NCBI GenBank assembly: GCA_050013075.1
Contig: JBEKFZ010000056.1
Coordinates: 1 to 28,307, forward strand
Reading direction: 5' to 3'
DNA from: JBEKIK01 sp050013075
GTDB lineage: Bacteria > Planctomycetota > Planctomycetia > Pirellulales > Thermoguttaceae
Length of the DNA stretch: 28,307 nucleotides
Numbering within the stretch: the first letter of the stretch is position 1; each line of letters begins with the position of its first letter. The position numbers and the translations under genes were made by a program. The notes beneath the pieces are model-generated. The model was not told where the DNA came from. It did not search any database and saw nothing but the letters and a program-made list of their open reading frames with translations. This document shows, one piece after another, positions 7,010-15,032 of this stretch.

Positions 7010-9181
7010 CTATGCCAAGAGTTTCTCATCCGGGGCGATAAGAACAACTAGCGAATGGTTTTCCAGTAGCAATCGGCCGTCGGCCGGCGCCGGCGGGCCG
7101 TCCAACGACGGATAAATATCCTCGGGACTTTCGGCCGCGGTGTCCACGAACTTCCGCCAGGCAATGGGACGCACGGCGGCGGGAATAATAAACTCTCGCG
7201 GATCAACGCCGGCGTTGAACATCATCAGCAGGTGATGATTCTCCGGCGCAAGCGGGTCTTGTCGCGGCACGGCGGCAAGCAGGCAAACCAAAGTGCTCTC
7301 CTCGCTCGTCCAGTCGACTGTTTCCCCGGCGGCGCTAAACCAGGTGACGTCGGGAAAACCGCTGGGAAGAGGAGGCTCGCCGTAGAGGAAATCCGTTCGT
7401 CGCACGCTCGGTTCCGCGCGGCGGAAACCGATCAGGGCTTGACAGAACCGCCATAGCGCCTGATTTTTTTCCAGCAGCGACCAATTGAACCAGGAAATTG
7501 CGTTATCCTGACAATATGCGTTGTTATTTCCGCCCTGGGTCCGCCGGCACTCGTCGCCGGAAAGGATCATCGGCACGCCTTGGCTGAGCATGAGCGTGGC
7601 CAGCATGTTTTTAATCTGCCGATTGCGGAGATTCTCGACCGTCGTGCGCCGCGTAGGCCCTTCGACGCCGCAGTTGCAACTTAAGTTGTTGACTTCTCCG
7701 TCGCGGTTGCCTTCGCCATTGGCTTCGTTGTGTTTTTCGTTGTAGGCGACCAGGTCGTTCAGGGTAAAGCCGTCGTGGGAGGTAATGAAATTGATGCTAT
7801 GATAGGGCTTTCGCCCGCTCGACTGGTAAAGGTCGCTGGATCCGGCCAGGCGCGTGGCCAGGGGACCGACCATGTTTGCTTCGCCGCGCCAAAACCGCCG
7901 CAGGTCGTCGCGATACCGGCCGTTCCATTCAGCCCAGCGCATGCTGCCGAAGGTGCCCACCTGGTACGCTCCCGAGGCGTCCCAGGCCTCGGCGATAATT
8001 TTCGTGTCGGCCAAAAGCGGATCCTCGGTGATCGATTCCACTACGGGTGGATTGGGAATCAATTCGCCGCTGCGGTCGCGGCTTAAAATCGAGGCCAAAT
8101 CGAAACGGAACCCGTCCACGTGGCAGTTGTGAACCCAATACCGCAGGCAAAGGAAGATCAATTCGCGGACTATGGGGTGGTTGCCGTTAAGCGTGTTGCC
8201 GCATCCGGAATAATTGCGATAAGTGTTGCCGCCATTTTCCAGCATGTAATAAACGCGATTTTCCAAGCCCTTGAAACTCAGCGTCGGCCCGTACTGGTTG
8301 CCTTCGGCGGTGTGGTTGAACACCACGTCCAGAATCACCTCGATGCCCGCCTGGTGCAAGGCCCGGACCATCTCCTTGAATTCCCGCACCTGGCAGCCCG
8401 GTTCCGTGCCCGCGGCGTAACCCCGGTGCGGGGCAAAAAACGCCAGCGGATCGTATCCCCAGTAATTCGGCCTCTCCTGCTTGTGACCGAAGCAATCGAT
8501 GTCCGAGGAAAACTCGTGCACCGGCATCAGTTCCACGGCCGTCACGCCCAGCGATTGCAGGTAAGGAATTTTTTCGATTATGCCCAGATACGTTCCCGGA
8601 TGGTCCACGCCGCTGGATCGCGAATGGGTGAAACCGCGCACGTGCATTTCATAAATAATTGTCTCCGGCAAGGAGCGGCGCAAGTGCCTGTCGCCCTGCC
8701 AATCGAACTCGTCGTTGACCACAACGCATTTGGGCGGGCGGATCAGGCCGTCGTCGGACGGCAGAAATTCTCCGGCCAGGGCCTTGGCATAAGGATCGAT
8801 CAGCCGGGCTTTCGGATCAAAGCGATTTCCTTTGTCCGGTTCATTTGGACCGTCGGCCTGATAATGATAAAGCTGACCCGGGCCCACGCCCGGAACAAAG
8901 ATGCTCCAGATATCGCCCCAGCGATTCAAGTCCGGATCGAAATCGATGCTTTGCTTAGGCTCGCGGTCTAAAACATTATCGTACAAAAGCACGCGCATGG
9001 CCGTTGCGCGGCGGCTGAAAACCACGAACTGCACCCCACCGTCGTGTACAATCGCACCATAAGGAAGGGGGTGGGCAAATTTTAATACCGCGGGACGTTC
9101 AAACATTGTTTTATACCCGGTGCTATATCCTGGAACTATCCCTACTTGGCAAGCATACCATTGGTTTACGTCGATCGACAT
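7010..9181 (-). CDS. glgX: Glycogen debranching enzyme GlgX (GH13)
   Basis: This 723-residue cytoplasmic enzyme hydrolyses alpha-1,6 branches of glycogen, typically the short stubs left by phosphorylase. An N-terminal CBM48-like domain (PYGAIVHDGGVQFVVFS) is followed by a GH13 barrel. The barrel has region I DVVFNH (near 286-291), the nucleophile Asp361 in GFRFDLA, the acid/base Glu398 in IIAEAWDA, and the transition-state Asp470 in SHDGFTLND. It ends with a beta-sandwich. Length fits GlgX (about 650-720). The family's conserved start begins soon after Met26 (ATG at 9106), so that is an alternative start; the outer ATG at 9181 has a weak AGG six bases upstream. The first 25 residues look unconserved. 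The likely partner, alpha-glucan phosphorylase, is at 25299 on the other strand. Confidence 0.93.
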   Translation of the reverse strand: MSIDVNQWYACQVGIVPGYSTGYKTMFERPAVLKFAHPLPYGAIVHDGGVQFVVFSRRATAMRVLLYDNVLDREPKQSIDFDPDLNRWGDIWSIFVPGVGPGQLYHYQADGPNEPDKGNRFDPKARLIDPYAKALAGEFLPSDDGLIRPPKCVVVNDEFDWQGDRHLRRSLPETIIYEMHVRGFTHSRSSGVDHPGTYLGIIEKIPYLQSLGVTAVELMPVHEFSSDIDCFGHKQERPNYWGYDPLAFFAPHRGYAAGTEPGCQVREFKEMVRALHQAGIEVILDVVFNHTAEGNQYGPTLSFKGLENRVYYMLENGGNTYRNYSGCGNTLNGNHPIVRELIFLCLRYWVHNCHVDGFRFDLASILSRDRSGELIPNPPVVESITEDPLLADTKIIAEAWDASGAYQVGTFGSMRWAEWNGRYRDDLRRFWRGEANMVGPLATRLAGSSDLYQSSGRKPYHSINFITSHDGFTLNDLVAYNEKHNEANGEGNRDGEVNNLSCNCGVEGPTRRTTVENLRNRQIKNMLATLMLSQGVPMILSGDECRRTQGGNNNAYCQDNAISWFNWSLLEKNQALWRFCQALIGFRRAEPSVRRTDFLYGEPPLPSGFPDVTWFSAAGETVDWTSEESTLVCLLAAVPRQDPLAPENHHLLMMFNAGVDPREFIIPAAVRPIAWRKFVDTAAESPEDIYPSLDGPPAPADGRLLLENHSLVVLIAPDEKLLA

Positions 9182-9605
9182 GCTAAACCTGTTGAAACTA
9201 TAGGTTACGTCGTTTGGGCAATGTTAAACCGTGCGAAAATAGCCTACCCCGTCTATGCGTTCACCTATTTTTCGGCCGTTGGCCGGGAGAGCTTGAAAAA
9301 TGCCTTACATGCACCTTGTTATCGGCATGGTCCGCAGATGCCCTGAAATTAACGATTTTTTTGGCTCTGCCTAAAAAAGCGTGGTTTTTTGCATCTACCC
9401 CCGATGAATAGGCCTTAGCATGAAAAGTGCGGCCTTTTGTATTTATTGAGTCTCAGGTAATGAATGTCGCATTTTCCCATCAGAGCCGGGCCGTGTCGGC
9501 CCGGAAATGCCGGGGCGACACGCCCCGGCTCTGATTTTTTTCCGCGACATTATTAACCTGACATTCAATAGCCACCGGTGAACACATCGTAGGCCGGACA
9601 AGACG
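9182..9605. other. Intergenic stretch with a large palindrome
   Basis: No protein gene is supported between glgX and the methyltransferase. The right part (9453-9561) is a long nested inverted repeat, listed separately. The left part (9182-9452) should contain the glgX promoter on the minus strand, but I see no boxes good enough to name. Confidence 0.45.
9453..9561. repeat. Nested palindromic element, about 109 bp
   Basis: The core is a long stem. Left arm ATCAGAGCCGGG (9479-9490) pairs with CCCGGCTCTGAT (9524-9535), and CGTGTCG (9492-9498) pairs with CGACACG (9516-9522), leaving a GC-rich tip. Outside this, TCAGGT...AATGTCGC (9453-9470) pairs imperfectly with GCGACATT...ACCTGA (9544-9561). 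A T-run (9535-9541) follows the core on the plus strand. It lies just downstream of the methyltransferase stop, so it may act as a terminator, but the outer arms make it look more like a small mobile palindrome (MITE or REP type). Confidence 0.6.
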
Positions 9606-10310
9606 CTAAGCCAATTTGATCAACATGCACTGCGTGGAAGGAAGTTGCACGGGCCGTTCCGGTTTGTCGCGCAAAAAGTCGTCGAATGCCTTGCGCACTC
9701 CGGCCAGGATCGAGTAATCGTGTGATAATATGACCCCGCCTGTAATAAGCCGCGGATAAAAATACTCCAGGCCGGCCAACGTGCTCTCGTACAAATCTAC
9801 GTCGAGGTGCACGAAGGAAAACCGCCGCTCGGGCAACGTCTTGGCCGATTCCGGGAACAGCCCGGGGTAGAAATAGACATTCTTATAATTTTTCAAATAC
9901 TCCTGTACCGATTCGAGCGAGCAGGGATACTGCTTTTCGCGATGCACGCCCTTGTCCGCCGAAGTGCTTTGCGGCAGCCCGCCGAAAGTGTCGAACAGGT
10001 GCAATTCAACATCGCCCTTGGCCTCGCAAAGCAGCTTGGCCGAAGCGCCCTGAAACACGCCCACCTCGGCCATGGCGCCGCTCAGGCGGCTATATGCTTT
10101 TGCGAAAGAGAACACCGTGTAGGCCTCGTAGGCGAATTGCAGGGATTGGCGTTCGCGGCGGACTTTTTTGATCAACCGCACGTCCTCGGGTTCCTTATGG
10201 AGTCCCAATAAAAAAATTTGCACCCGCGAAAGCGCATTTATATAAAAGCGCTCCAAAAACCCGCCGCCGACCAATTTTTGCAGCTTGGGATTATGTACTA
10301 GTTTAGCCAT
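9606..10310 (-). CDS. TylF/macrocin-type SAM-dependent O-methyltransferase
   Basis: The product of about 234 residues resembles the TylF/NovP/class-I O-methyltransferases, which transfer a methyl group from S-adenosylmethionine to a sugar or small-molecule hydroxyl. Seen in it are the SAM-binding loop AEVGVFQGASAKLL, the acidic strand HLFDTFGGLP, the FVHLDVDLYESTL strand whose Asp residues bind a metal in characterised relatives, and GGVILSHDY near the end. I chose the ATG at 10310 because GGAGG lies 9 bases upstream; a TTG two codons earlier would be only 3 bases from it. The substrate is unknown. No glycosyltransferases or antibiotic genes are nearby to suggest one. The cytochrome gene on the same strand is separated by about 140 bases that contain a dispersed repeat. 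Confidence 0.8.
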   Translation of the reverse strand: MAKLVHNPKLQKLVGGGFLERFYINALSRVQIFLLGLHKEPEDVRLIKKVRRERQSLQFAYEAYTVFSFAKAYSRLSGAMAEVGVFQGASAKLLCEAKGDVELHLFDTFGGLPQSTSADKGVHREKQYPCSLESVQEYLKNYKNVYFYPGLFPESAKTLPERRFSFVHLDVDLYESTLAGLEYFYPRLITGGVILSHDYSILAGVRKAFDDFLRDKPERPVQLPSTQCMLIKLA

Positions 10311-10359
10311 GTTCAAAAGCCTCCGAATTTATTTAGTGGCTGTCACAAAACAGATGTGC

Positions 10360-10435
10360 GTCATTCTGAGCGAAGCGAAGAATCTGGGTGCAAAACATCA
10401 AATCCGGTGAGATCCTTCGTTACACTCAGGATGAC
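10360..10435 (+). repeat. Dispersed inverted repeat, copy 1 (GTCATTCTGAGCGAAGCGAA type)
   Basis: A 76-base element starts GTCATTCTGAGCGAAGCGAA and ends with GATCCTTCG...CTCAGGATGAC, so its two ends are imperfect inverted repeats. A second copy lies at 18287-18352. Similar sequences are widespread between genes in many bacterial genomes. This copy sits between the cytochrome c'-like gene and the methyltransferase, both on the minus strand. Confidence 0.8.
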
Positions 10436-10452
10436 TTTGGAATATGTTCTTA

Positions 10453-11304
10453 TTATTTCTCGTTATCCGATTCTTCGGTAAGTATCGCCTCGGGATGGAA
10501 TACTGTGTGGCAGTCGGTGCAACTTTTAGCGAGCTTTTGCATGGCTTCCGCCGCGGCAGGCTCGTTGCCGGCGTGAATGGCGGCGTTCGCCGCCCCCGCG
10601 GAATCGCGCATCTGGATGGAAAACCCGTACCACTCGTTTATCTCTTGCGGATTTTTCGCCGCGCTGACGTCGAACATCGAACCTTGGGCAATGGCGGCGA
10701 TCGCGGCCGTATAGCCCGCCGTATCCTTGGCCTTGGTTTTGAATTTCGCGCCCTTGATGTTTCGTTTCAGCTTGGTGTTGATGTTGGGAACTTGCTTCAT
10801 CAGATCGCTCAGAGATGCCACCTTTTCCCACTTCAATTCGCCCTGGAGGCGAACCTTGCCCTCGGCGACCGCCTTCAGGCCGTCGAAGGCTTTTTTGGCC
10901 GATTGATAATCGGTCGTGGCGGCTAGTTCCTGTGCGGCCTTTATCAAGGCGGCGGCACGGGCCTTGTATTCGTTGGGTTCATCGTGCAGCCCCAGGCAAA
11001 GAGCGATCACCGCCAGGGTGCCCGTGCATCTGCCGATCTTCCCTTCCGAATCTTTATACTCTTCTTCGCTTGCCAGCGTCGTTTCGATTTCCTTGATATA
11101 ATCGCGTACTTGATTGACCAAATCCCCGGCCGGAGCAAAACAAGAAAGTTTCGGCGCATCGGGCGGCGCCGGCCTATCGGCAGTCCAATTTTTTTCAGAC
11201 CCTGCCGCGGATACAAGCCCGCACCCGGCGGCGAACATCCAAGCGATCGTAATTCCCAGCCCCGGCAACGCCGCCAATGATCGATCAAATGCAGCTCTGT
11301 GCAT
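10453..11304 (-). CDS. Cytochrome c'-like exported monoheme protein
   Basis: The 283-residue protein has an N-terminal hydrophobic segment (about 8-35, with AAGC resembling a weak lipobox and VSAAG as an alternative cleavage site). A single heme-binding motif CTDCH lies close to the C-terminus (KSCTDCHTVFHPE). A C-terminal CxxCH after mostly alpha-helical, Ala/Lys-rich sequence is the pattern of the four-helix cytochrome c' family. The protein is about twice the family's usual length. The first half (LAVIALCLGL...FDGLKAVAEG) loosely resembles the second (AAIAAIAQGS...QKLAKSCTDCH) but lacks the heme motif, which suggests duplication with heme loss. The GGAG 11 bases upstream supports the ATG. 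It probably acts in the periplasm in electron transfer or gas binding; the precise role is unknown. Confidence 0.72.
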   Translation of the reverse strand: MHRAAFDRSLAALPGLGITIAWMFAAGCGLVSAAGSEKNWTADRPAPPDAPKLSCFAPAGDLVNQVRDYIKEIETTLASEEEYKDSEGKIGRCTGTLAVIALCLGLHDEPNEYKARAAALIKAAQELAATTDYQSAKKAFDGLKAVAEGKVRLQGELKWEKVASLSDLMKQVPNINTKLKRNIKGAKFKTKAKDTAGYTAAIAAIAQGSMFDVSAAKNPQEINEWYGFSIQMRDSAGAANAAIHAGNEPAAAEAMQKLAKSCTDCHTVFHPEAILTEESDNEK

Positions 11305-11367
11305 GACGCTTATGCTCCGAACAGTTTGAGCGTGTCCTGAAATTCATCGTCAAAAGCCTTGTTGGGA

Positions 11368-11427
11368 CGACAGTTATACTGTCGCCCCGGTATGATCCGG
11401 CACGGATGCGGCAGTACAACTGCCGCA
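11368..11427. terminator. Pair of hairpins downstream of motB
   Basis: Two perfect stems lie side by side. CGACAGT/ACTGTCG (11368-11374 and 11378-11384, loop TAT) can extend through GGG/CCC. TGCGGCAGT/ACTGCCGCA (11407-11415 and 11419-11427, loop ACA) is the second. They fall in the 206-base gap after motB and before the cytochrome gene on the minus strand, so they could end the motAB transcript. There is no strong T-run, and the ACTGCC core recurs at 16232-16251, so they may instead be members of a repeat family. Confidence 0.5.
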
Positions 11428-11510
11428 CCAACGAGATTGTCAATTTGGGGGGAATTACCCGACTAGCAAAAAGCCGAGCTTTGCAACTTTTCGACTTTCT
11501 GTCAAGAGGT

Positions 11511-12374
11511 TTATTTTGCCGCCGCGGCCGGGACTAAAGCGGAAATCGCGCCTTGAGCCATATCCGCGCCTTTGAGCCATTCGTTCAAAAGGCGAATCTC
11601 CACGCGCGAATTCATTTCGCCGTACAACGGCGCACTCAGCGTATCGGCAGGCTCGTTTTCGGCGGACACGCCCAAGCGCATGCGCCGCGGATCGATGCCC
11701 TGCGACTCAAGGAATTTACATACCGCGCGGCATCTGGCGTAGGCCAGATCGAAATGGTCGTGAAAGGGCGCACCCGCGGGCAGCGATTGCCGGGAAGTGT
11801 GTCCGCGGATCTCGATTTTCTGTAATTTGCCCGCCAGTTCCTGGGCCACGAAAACGAGATCGGATTTTTGCGAGTCGTCCAATTTGGCCGAAAACTCGTC
11901 AAAAAAGATGCGTCCGCCGGGCACCGTGGATTCGCCCGGCTTGCTTACGCACACGGTGACGCTGCTTGCGCCGTTGGGCAGGCCGCGGCTGAGACTTTTT
12001 GCCCGTTTGTCGCCCGGCTGGGCTCTCAGTTCAGCCGGCACTCGGCCCTTTAGCGCGGTCGGCCCTCCGATCCAGCAATTGGCAAGCGTCCAATTCGGCC
12101 CGAACCGATCGCACAACGAGCCAAACACCGCTCTTAGTTTTTCATTTTGATCCTCGAGATTGCCCCCTTTTCCTTTTTCACCGCCGGGATTGTCTTTTTT
12201 AGCCTCGGTTTTACTGTCCGCGGCCGAATGTCCCTTGTCGTGTTTGCCGGCGCCGCTGGTGGTGGCGTAGAGCACGACGAAAAACGCCATCACTATGGTT
12301 ATCATGTCCGCGTAGGACACCATCCATTCCGGCGCTCCGCCTTCCGACGACGGCGGTGGAAGTTTTTTAGACAT
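11511..12374 (-). CDS. motB: Flagellar motor stator protein MotB
   Basis: The 287-residue protein anchors the proton- or sodium-driven stator to the cell wall and carries the ion-binding aspartate. The N-terminus has the typical plug and single membrane helix SYADMITIVMAFFVVLYA with the essential Asp at residue 23. A charged linker rich in Lys/Gly follows (about 45-85). The C-terminal OmpA-like peptidoglycan-binding domain shows EIRGHTS, DLAYARCRAVCKFL and NSRVEIRLL. It starts 4 bases after motA ends, so the two are one operon. Ion specificity cannot be assigned confidently. No other flagellar genes are in the window, which is common for motAB. Confidence 0.92.
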   Translation of the reverse strand: MSKKLPPPSSEGGAPEWMVSYADMITIVMAFFVVLYATTSGAGKHDKGHSAADSKTEAKKDNPGGEKGKGGNLEDQNEKLRAVFGSLCDRFGPNWTLANCWIGGPTALKGRVPAELRAQPGDKRAKSLSRGLPNGASSVTVCVSKPGESTVPGGRIFFDEFSAKLDDSQKSDLVFVAQELAGKLQKIEIRGHTSRQSLPAGAPFHDHFDLAYARCRAVCKFLESQGIDPRRMRLGVSAENEPADTLSAPLYGEMNSRVEIRLLNEWLKGADMAQGAISALVPAAAAK

Positions 12375-12378
12375 GGCC

Positions 12379-13170
12379 TTACGCCGCCGCCTCCCTGGAA
12401 GGCCGCATTTTCGGCGGCAGGAACGTAATCAACTTCTGCTCGACCACCCGGGGACTATCGCCCGACTGGATCGACAATACCCCGTGCAGAACAATCTCTT
12501 TTATCAACACCTCCTCATGATTGAGGCAGGATAGTTTCTCGGCCATCGGAATACATATCAAATTGGCGGTAACCGCGCCGTAAAGAGTCCCGATCAACGC
12601 CACGGCCATCGAAGGGCCGATCGACGCCGCATTCGACAAGTTGCCCAGCATCATCACCAATCCCAAAAGCGTGGCGATCATCCCGAACGCCGGACCGCAG
12701 CGCCCGACCGTCTCCAACACCTTTCGCCCTTCATGGTGCCGGGTTTCCATGGATTCGATTTCCCTGCGCATGATTTCCTCGACGATCTCCGGCTTGATTC
12801 CGTCGACAGCCATCCGAATGCCCAAGGCCACGAACGGATCCTTGATGTCCTTGGTCAGATTTTCCAGGGCCAATAGTCCCTCGCGGCGGGCGACTTCGGC
12901 CAATTTGACCACGGATTGAATCAACTCGGACGGATTTTCCTTTTTTCGGAAAAAGAGTTTTTTAGCGATTGGAAACATGGAAAGCACGCGGGGCAGGGGA
13001 AAACCCACCAGCATCACCGCCGCGCCCCCGCCAAGGACCATCATGATCGCCGGCGGGTCGATGAACCCGGCCAGATTCACGCCCCCTTCGCCGCTCATCC
13101 CCATGAAGACCAGCGCGCAGCCCATCATCAGAAATCCAAGTATCAGCCCGCCTATGGTGGTTACATCCAT
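12379..13170 (-). CDS. motA: Flagellar motor stator protein MotA
   Basis: The 263-residue inner-membrane protein forms the stator ring with MotB and converts ion flow into torque on FliG. Four membrane helices are visible: two near the N-terminus (TIGGLILGFLMMGCALVF and a hydrophobic stretch containing AIMMVLGGGAAVMLVG) and two after the cytoplasmic loop (CGPAFGMIATLLGLVMML and VALIGTLYGAVTANLI). The loop carries many charged residues (RREIESMETRHHEGRK) that fit the rotor contact region. Length is typical (250-295). It is the first gene of the motAB pair. The sequence between it and 13585 is repeats, so its promoter is not obvious. Confidence 0.92.
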   Translation of the reverse strand: MDVTTIGGLILGFLMMGCALVFMGMSGEGGVNLAGFIDPPAIMMVLGGGAAVMLVGFPLPRVLSMFPIAKKLFFRKKENPSELIQSVVKLAEVARREGLLALENLTKDIKDPFVALGIRMAVDGIKPEIVEEIMRREIESMETRHHEGRKVLETVGRCGPAFGMIATLLGLVMMLGNLSNAASIGPSMAVALIGTLYGAVTANLICIPMAEKLSCLNHEEVLIKEIVLHGVLSIQSGDSPRVVEQKLITFLPPKMRPSREAAA

Positions 13171-13585
13171 CGCCCATCCTTTGTTGCCCCTTTTTCATCA
13201 GTTGTCAGTTAACAGTTTTCAGTCATCAGTTTTTTTCGCCTTCCGCCTTGTTCTTCTTGCCTACAGCCTAAAGCCTAAAGTCTACAGCCTACAGCGTTAC
13301 GAGAAATGCAAATTAGGGAATCCTCCACTTAACCGGAGTTCCCCTGGAAGATATAGCTTTTTTTCAACATCAAGCGGGCCGGAAGATGCAAAAACTCCAC
13401 TTTGCCCCTGGAAATGCCGGAAAAATCGATATTTCCCCTACGGGAATTATGAGAAAAGGTAAAAGAATTCGCCTCTCCATCTTGGAGAGCGTTTAAAATA
13501 GTCCCCTCTCCCGCCGGGAGAGGGTTAGGGTGAGGGCTTTGCGGCTAGCATGACAAATAATGAATATTAATTTCTCTTGAAAGTG
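13171..13585. other. Repeat-rich intergenic stretch upstream of motA
   Basis: No gene is supported. The stretch starts with degenerate short repeats built on CAGTT/CAGTCATCAG (13199-13230), then a run of CTACAGCCTAAAG-like units (13260-13293), and ends with a GGGAGAGGG-type palindromic repeat (13503-13537). Such short repeats are frequent between genes in planctomycete-like genomes. motA's promoter must lie here but is not clear. No toxin gene is found downstream of the Phd-type antitoxin that ends at 13586. Confidence 0.55.
13503..13537 (+). repeat. CCCTCTCCC/GGGAGAGGG palindromic repeat, copy a
   Basis: A hairpin CCCTCTCCCGCCGGGAGAGGG is followed by TTAGGGTGAGGGC. Related copies lie at 15006-15032 (partial, opposite orientation), 20242-20276 and 20372-20440, so this is a dispersed repeat family of the genome. 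Confidence 0.75.
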
Positions 13586-13825
13586 CTACACTTCTTCCAA
13601 TTTTACGCCTTTGCCCGACTTGATGCTGTTTCTAGCCTTCTCGATTCGACGGAGGAACCTTGGGTCATTTTCCAGACGATAATCGAACCAGTCATCTTCC
13701 GTTTCAAATCCAATCAACACCCCGGCGGGCTTGCCGTGACGTGTAATAATAACTTCCTCGTTTTCGGCGAGATGTAGATATCTGGAGAGATCATCTTTGA
13801 CTTCTGATAGAGCCACTTTTTTCAA
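13586..13825 (-). CDS. Phd/YefM-family antitoxin, no adjacent toxin
   Basis: The 79-residue protein resembles type II antitoxins of the Phd/YefM family. These bind DNA through the N-terminal half (MKKVALSEVKDDLSRYL..., then EEVIITRHGKPAGVLIGFE) and a toxin through a flexible C-terminal tail (DPRFLRRIEKARNSIKSGKG). The start is a TTG at 13825. A consensus AGGAG lies 7 bases upstream, which is why I accept it. The toxin gene normally follows directly, but no RelE, Doc or PIN gene is found in the 415 bases downstream. The upstream neighbour (13972) is on the same strand and has a HEPN-like motif, but that is not the usual order. It may be an orphan antitoxin or a regulator in its own right. Confidence 0.8.
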   Translation of the reverse strand: MKKVALSEVKDDLSRYLHLAENEEVIITRHGKPAGVLIGFETEDDWFDYRLENDPRFLRRIEKARNSIKSGKGVKLEEV

Positions 13826-13971
13826 ATGTTTTCTCCTGCTCTTTTAAGCCAATTATTCTTTTAATCCACTAATTTTACCTGGGCCAGTAAAAATATCTGC
13901 GTCTCGTTTTTTCTCTCTTTTCCACTTTTTTACTCCGAAAAGGTAAAATCTATGCCCTCGAAAGATGACAT

Positions 13972-14535
13972 TCAGGGTAGAACCTGTATAGGGACTAAAG
14001 CAAGAAACCCGTCACGATTAAATCTATCCCATAATTTGTTTAATAGATTATTGTTAGTTTCTACTTCATCGAAATACATTTTACTTGCCGCGATTAAATC
14101 TTCACGGAAATTTGCGGCATTAAGAATGATATGCCCAGCAGTGTCATTCATTAAGTGCATATCTGATCTATTGTGAATAAGTGCATACTTTTTATTTTTG
14201 ATTGTGAACATATGAACAAGCCCGTTGCGAAGGCTGTCATATAATCCCTTTGCATCATAACGTTCCTTTGGGAAATACTTGTCAATAAAGCCGGTATATG
14301 CAAGTTGAACCTTTCCTTTTGTGTCCTTACCCCACCAAAATCCAGCCAAATAGTCTATAGCACATGCCATTACAATAAACCCAATCAGCGCGTCTTGGGA
14401 TGGAACTAATCGTTCAATCGGGCCAAAGACCCATTCGTTAAAATGCGGTCGAAACTCATGACGAAACCAGGATAATCTATCAACATGAGAAGAATTTGGT
14501 CCAGAATTTATTGATGAAATTGGATGTTTCTCCAT
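13972..14535 (-). CDS. Unknown protein with HEPN-like RNxxxH motif
   Basis: I do not recognise a named family for this 187-residue protein. The ATG at 14535 is chosen because GGGAG lies 7 bases upstream; a GTG two codons earlier would be too close. It is predicted largely helical and soluble, with a moderately hydrophobic segment (ALIGFIVMACAIDYLAGFWW). The motif RNGLVH (Arg103 to His108) fits the Rx4-6H motif of HEPN ribonucleases, with the common Asn after Arg, in the context YDSLRNGLVHMFTIKN. The motif can occur by chance. Codon use is AT-richer than in neighbouring housekeeping genes, and it sits beside an antitoxin and a degraded gene tail, so recent transfer is plausible. A toxin or defence function would be inference. 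Confidence 0.6.
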   Translation of the reverse strand: MEKHPISSINSGPNSSHVDRLSWFRHEFRPHFNEWVFGPIERLVPSQDALIGFIVMACAIDYLAGFWWGKDTKGKVQLAYTGFIDKYFPKERYDAKGLYDSLRNGLVHMFTIKNKKYALIHNRSDMHLMNDTAGHIILNAANFREDLIAASKMYFDEVETNNNLLNKLWDRFNRDGFLALVPIQVLP

Positions 14536-14650
14536 ATTCACTCTCCCTTTTCAGTCCCCTTTTCTATTCCTGCGTTAGGCAGTATTGTGGGGTTCTCCGA
14601 AGACCGCTTTCAAATGATTGGGCAGCGCGCTGAATCAATATCGGTATTTT

Positions 14651-14773
14651 CTACAATTGTATTGTCTTAAAAGACATGCTTTTAGCCGAATACATCTGGT
14701 CGGGATCAAAGATGATTCCGACAAGAGTATTTTCCGTATCCATGGCAACATGCAGATGATTGCTTAACTTTCC
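14651..14773 (-). pseudogene. Degraded gene tail of unknown family
   Basis: This minus-strand frame reads GKLSNHLHVA, then MDTENTLVGIIFDPDQ, then MYSAKSMSFKTIQL before a TAG. The residue choice looks like real protein. Upstream the same frame is broken by a TAG (14774-14776), beyond which it continues as IPRAKYILKTMGNML and soon meets another stop. It could be the remnant of a larger gene or, less likely, a 30-residue gene from the ATG at 14743. I cannot name the family. Confidence 0.3.
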
Positions 14774-15005
14774 CTATAACATATTTCCCATGGTTTTTAG
14801 TATGTACTTTGCTCTGGGGATTGTCAATCATTTGTAAGCATTCTTGCTTGCATATGTGAAGGGGAAGATCCTTTTATTACGCAAAAATTGGGATAGTCCC
14901 AGGCATCATTCCTATAGACTTTCCAATTATTACATTCTGCATTAAAATACGGTGTTCTTCCCTATTATGAATCGTCATGAATTTTATTAACCCTGAGTGA
15001 GGAAA

Positions 15006-15032
15006 GCCCTCACCCTAATCCTTTCCCGGCGG
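15006..15032 (-). repeat. GGGTGAGGGC repeat, partial copy b
   Basis: GCCCTCACCCTAATCC followed by TTTCCCGGCGG matches the reverse complement of copy a (13503-13537) apart from a lost outer arm. It ends six bases before the purM ATG, so its GGCGG is the only ribosome-site-like sequence for that gene. Confidence 0.65.
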
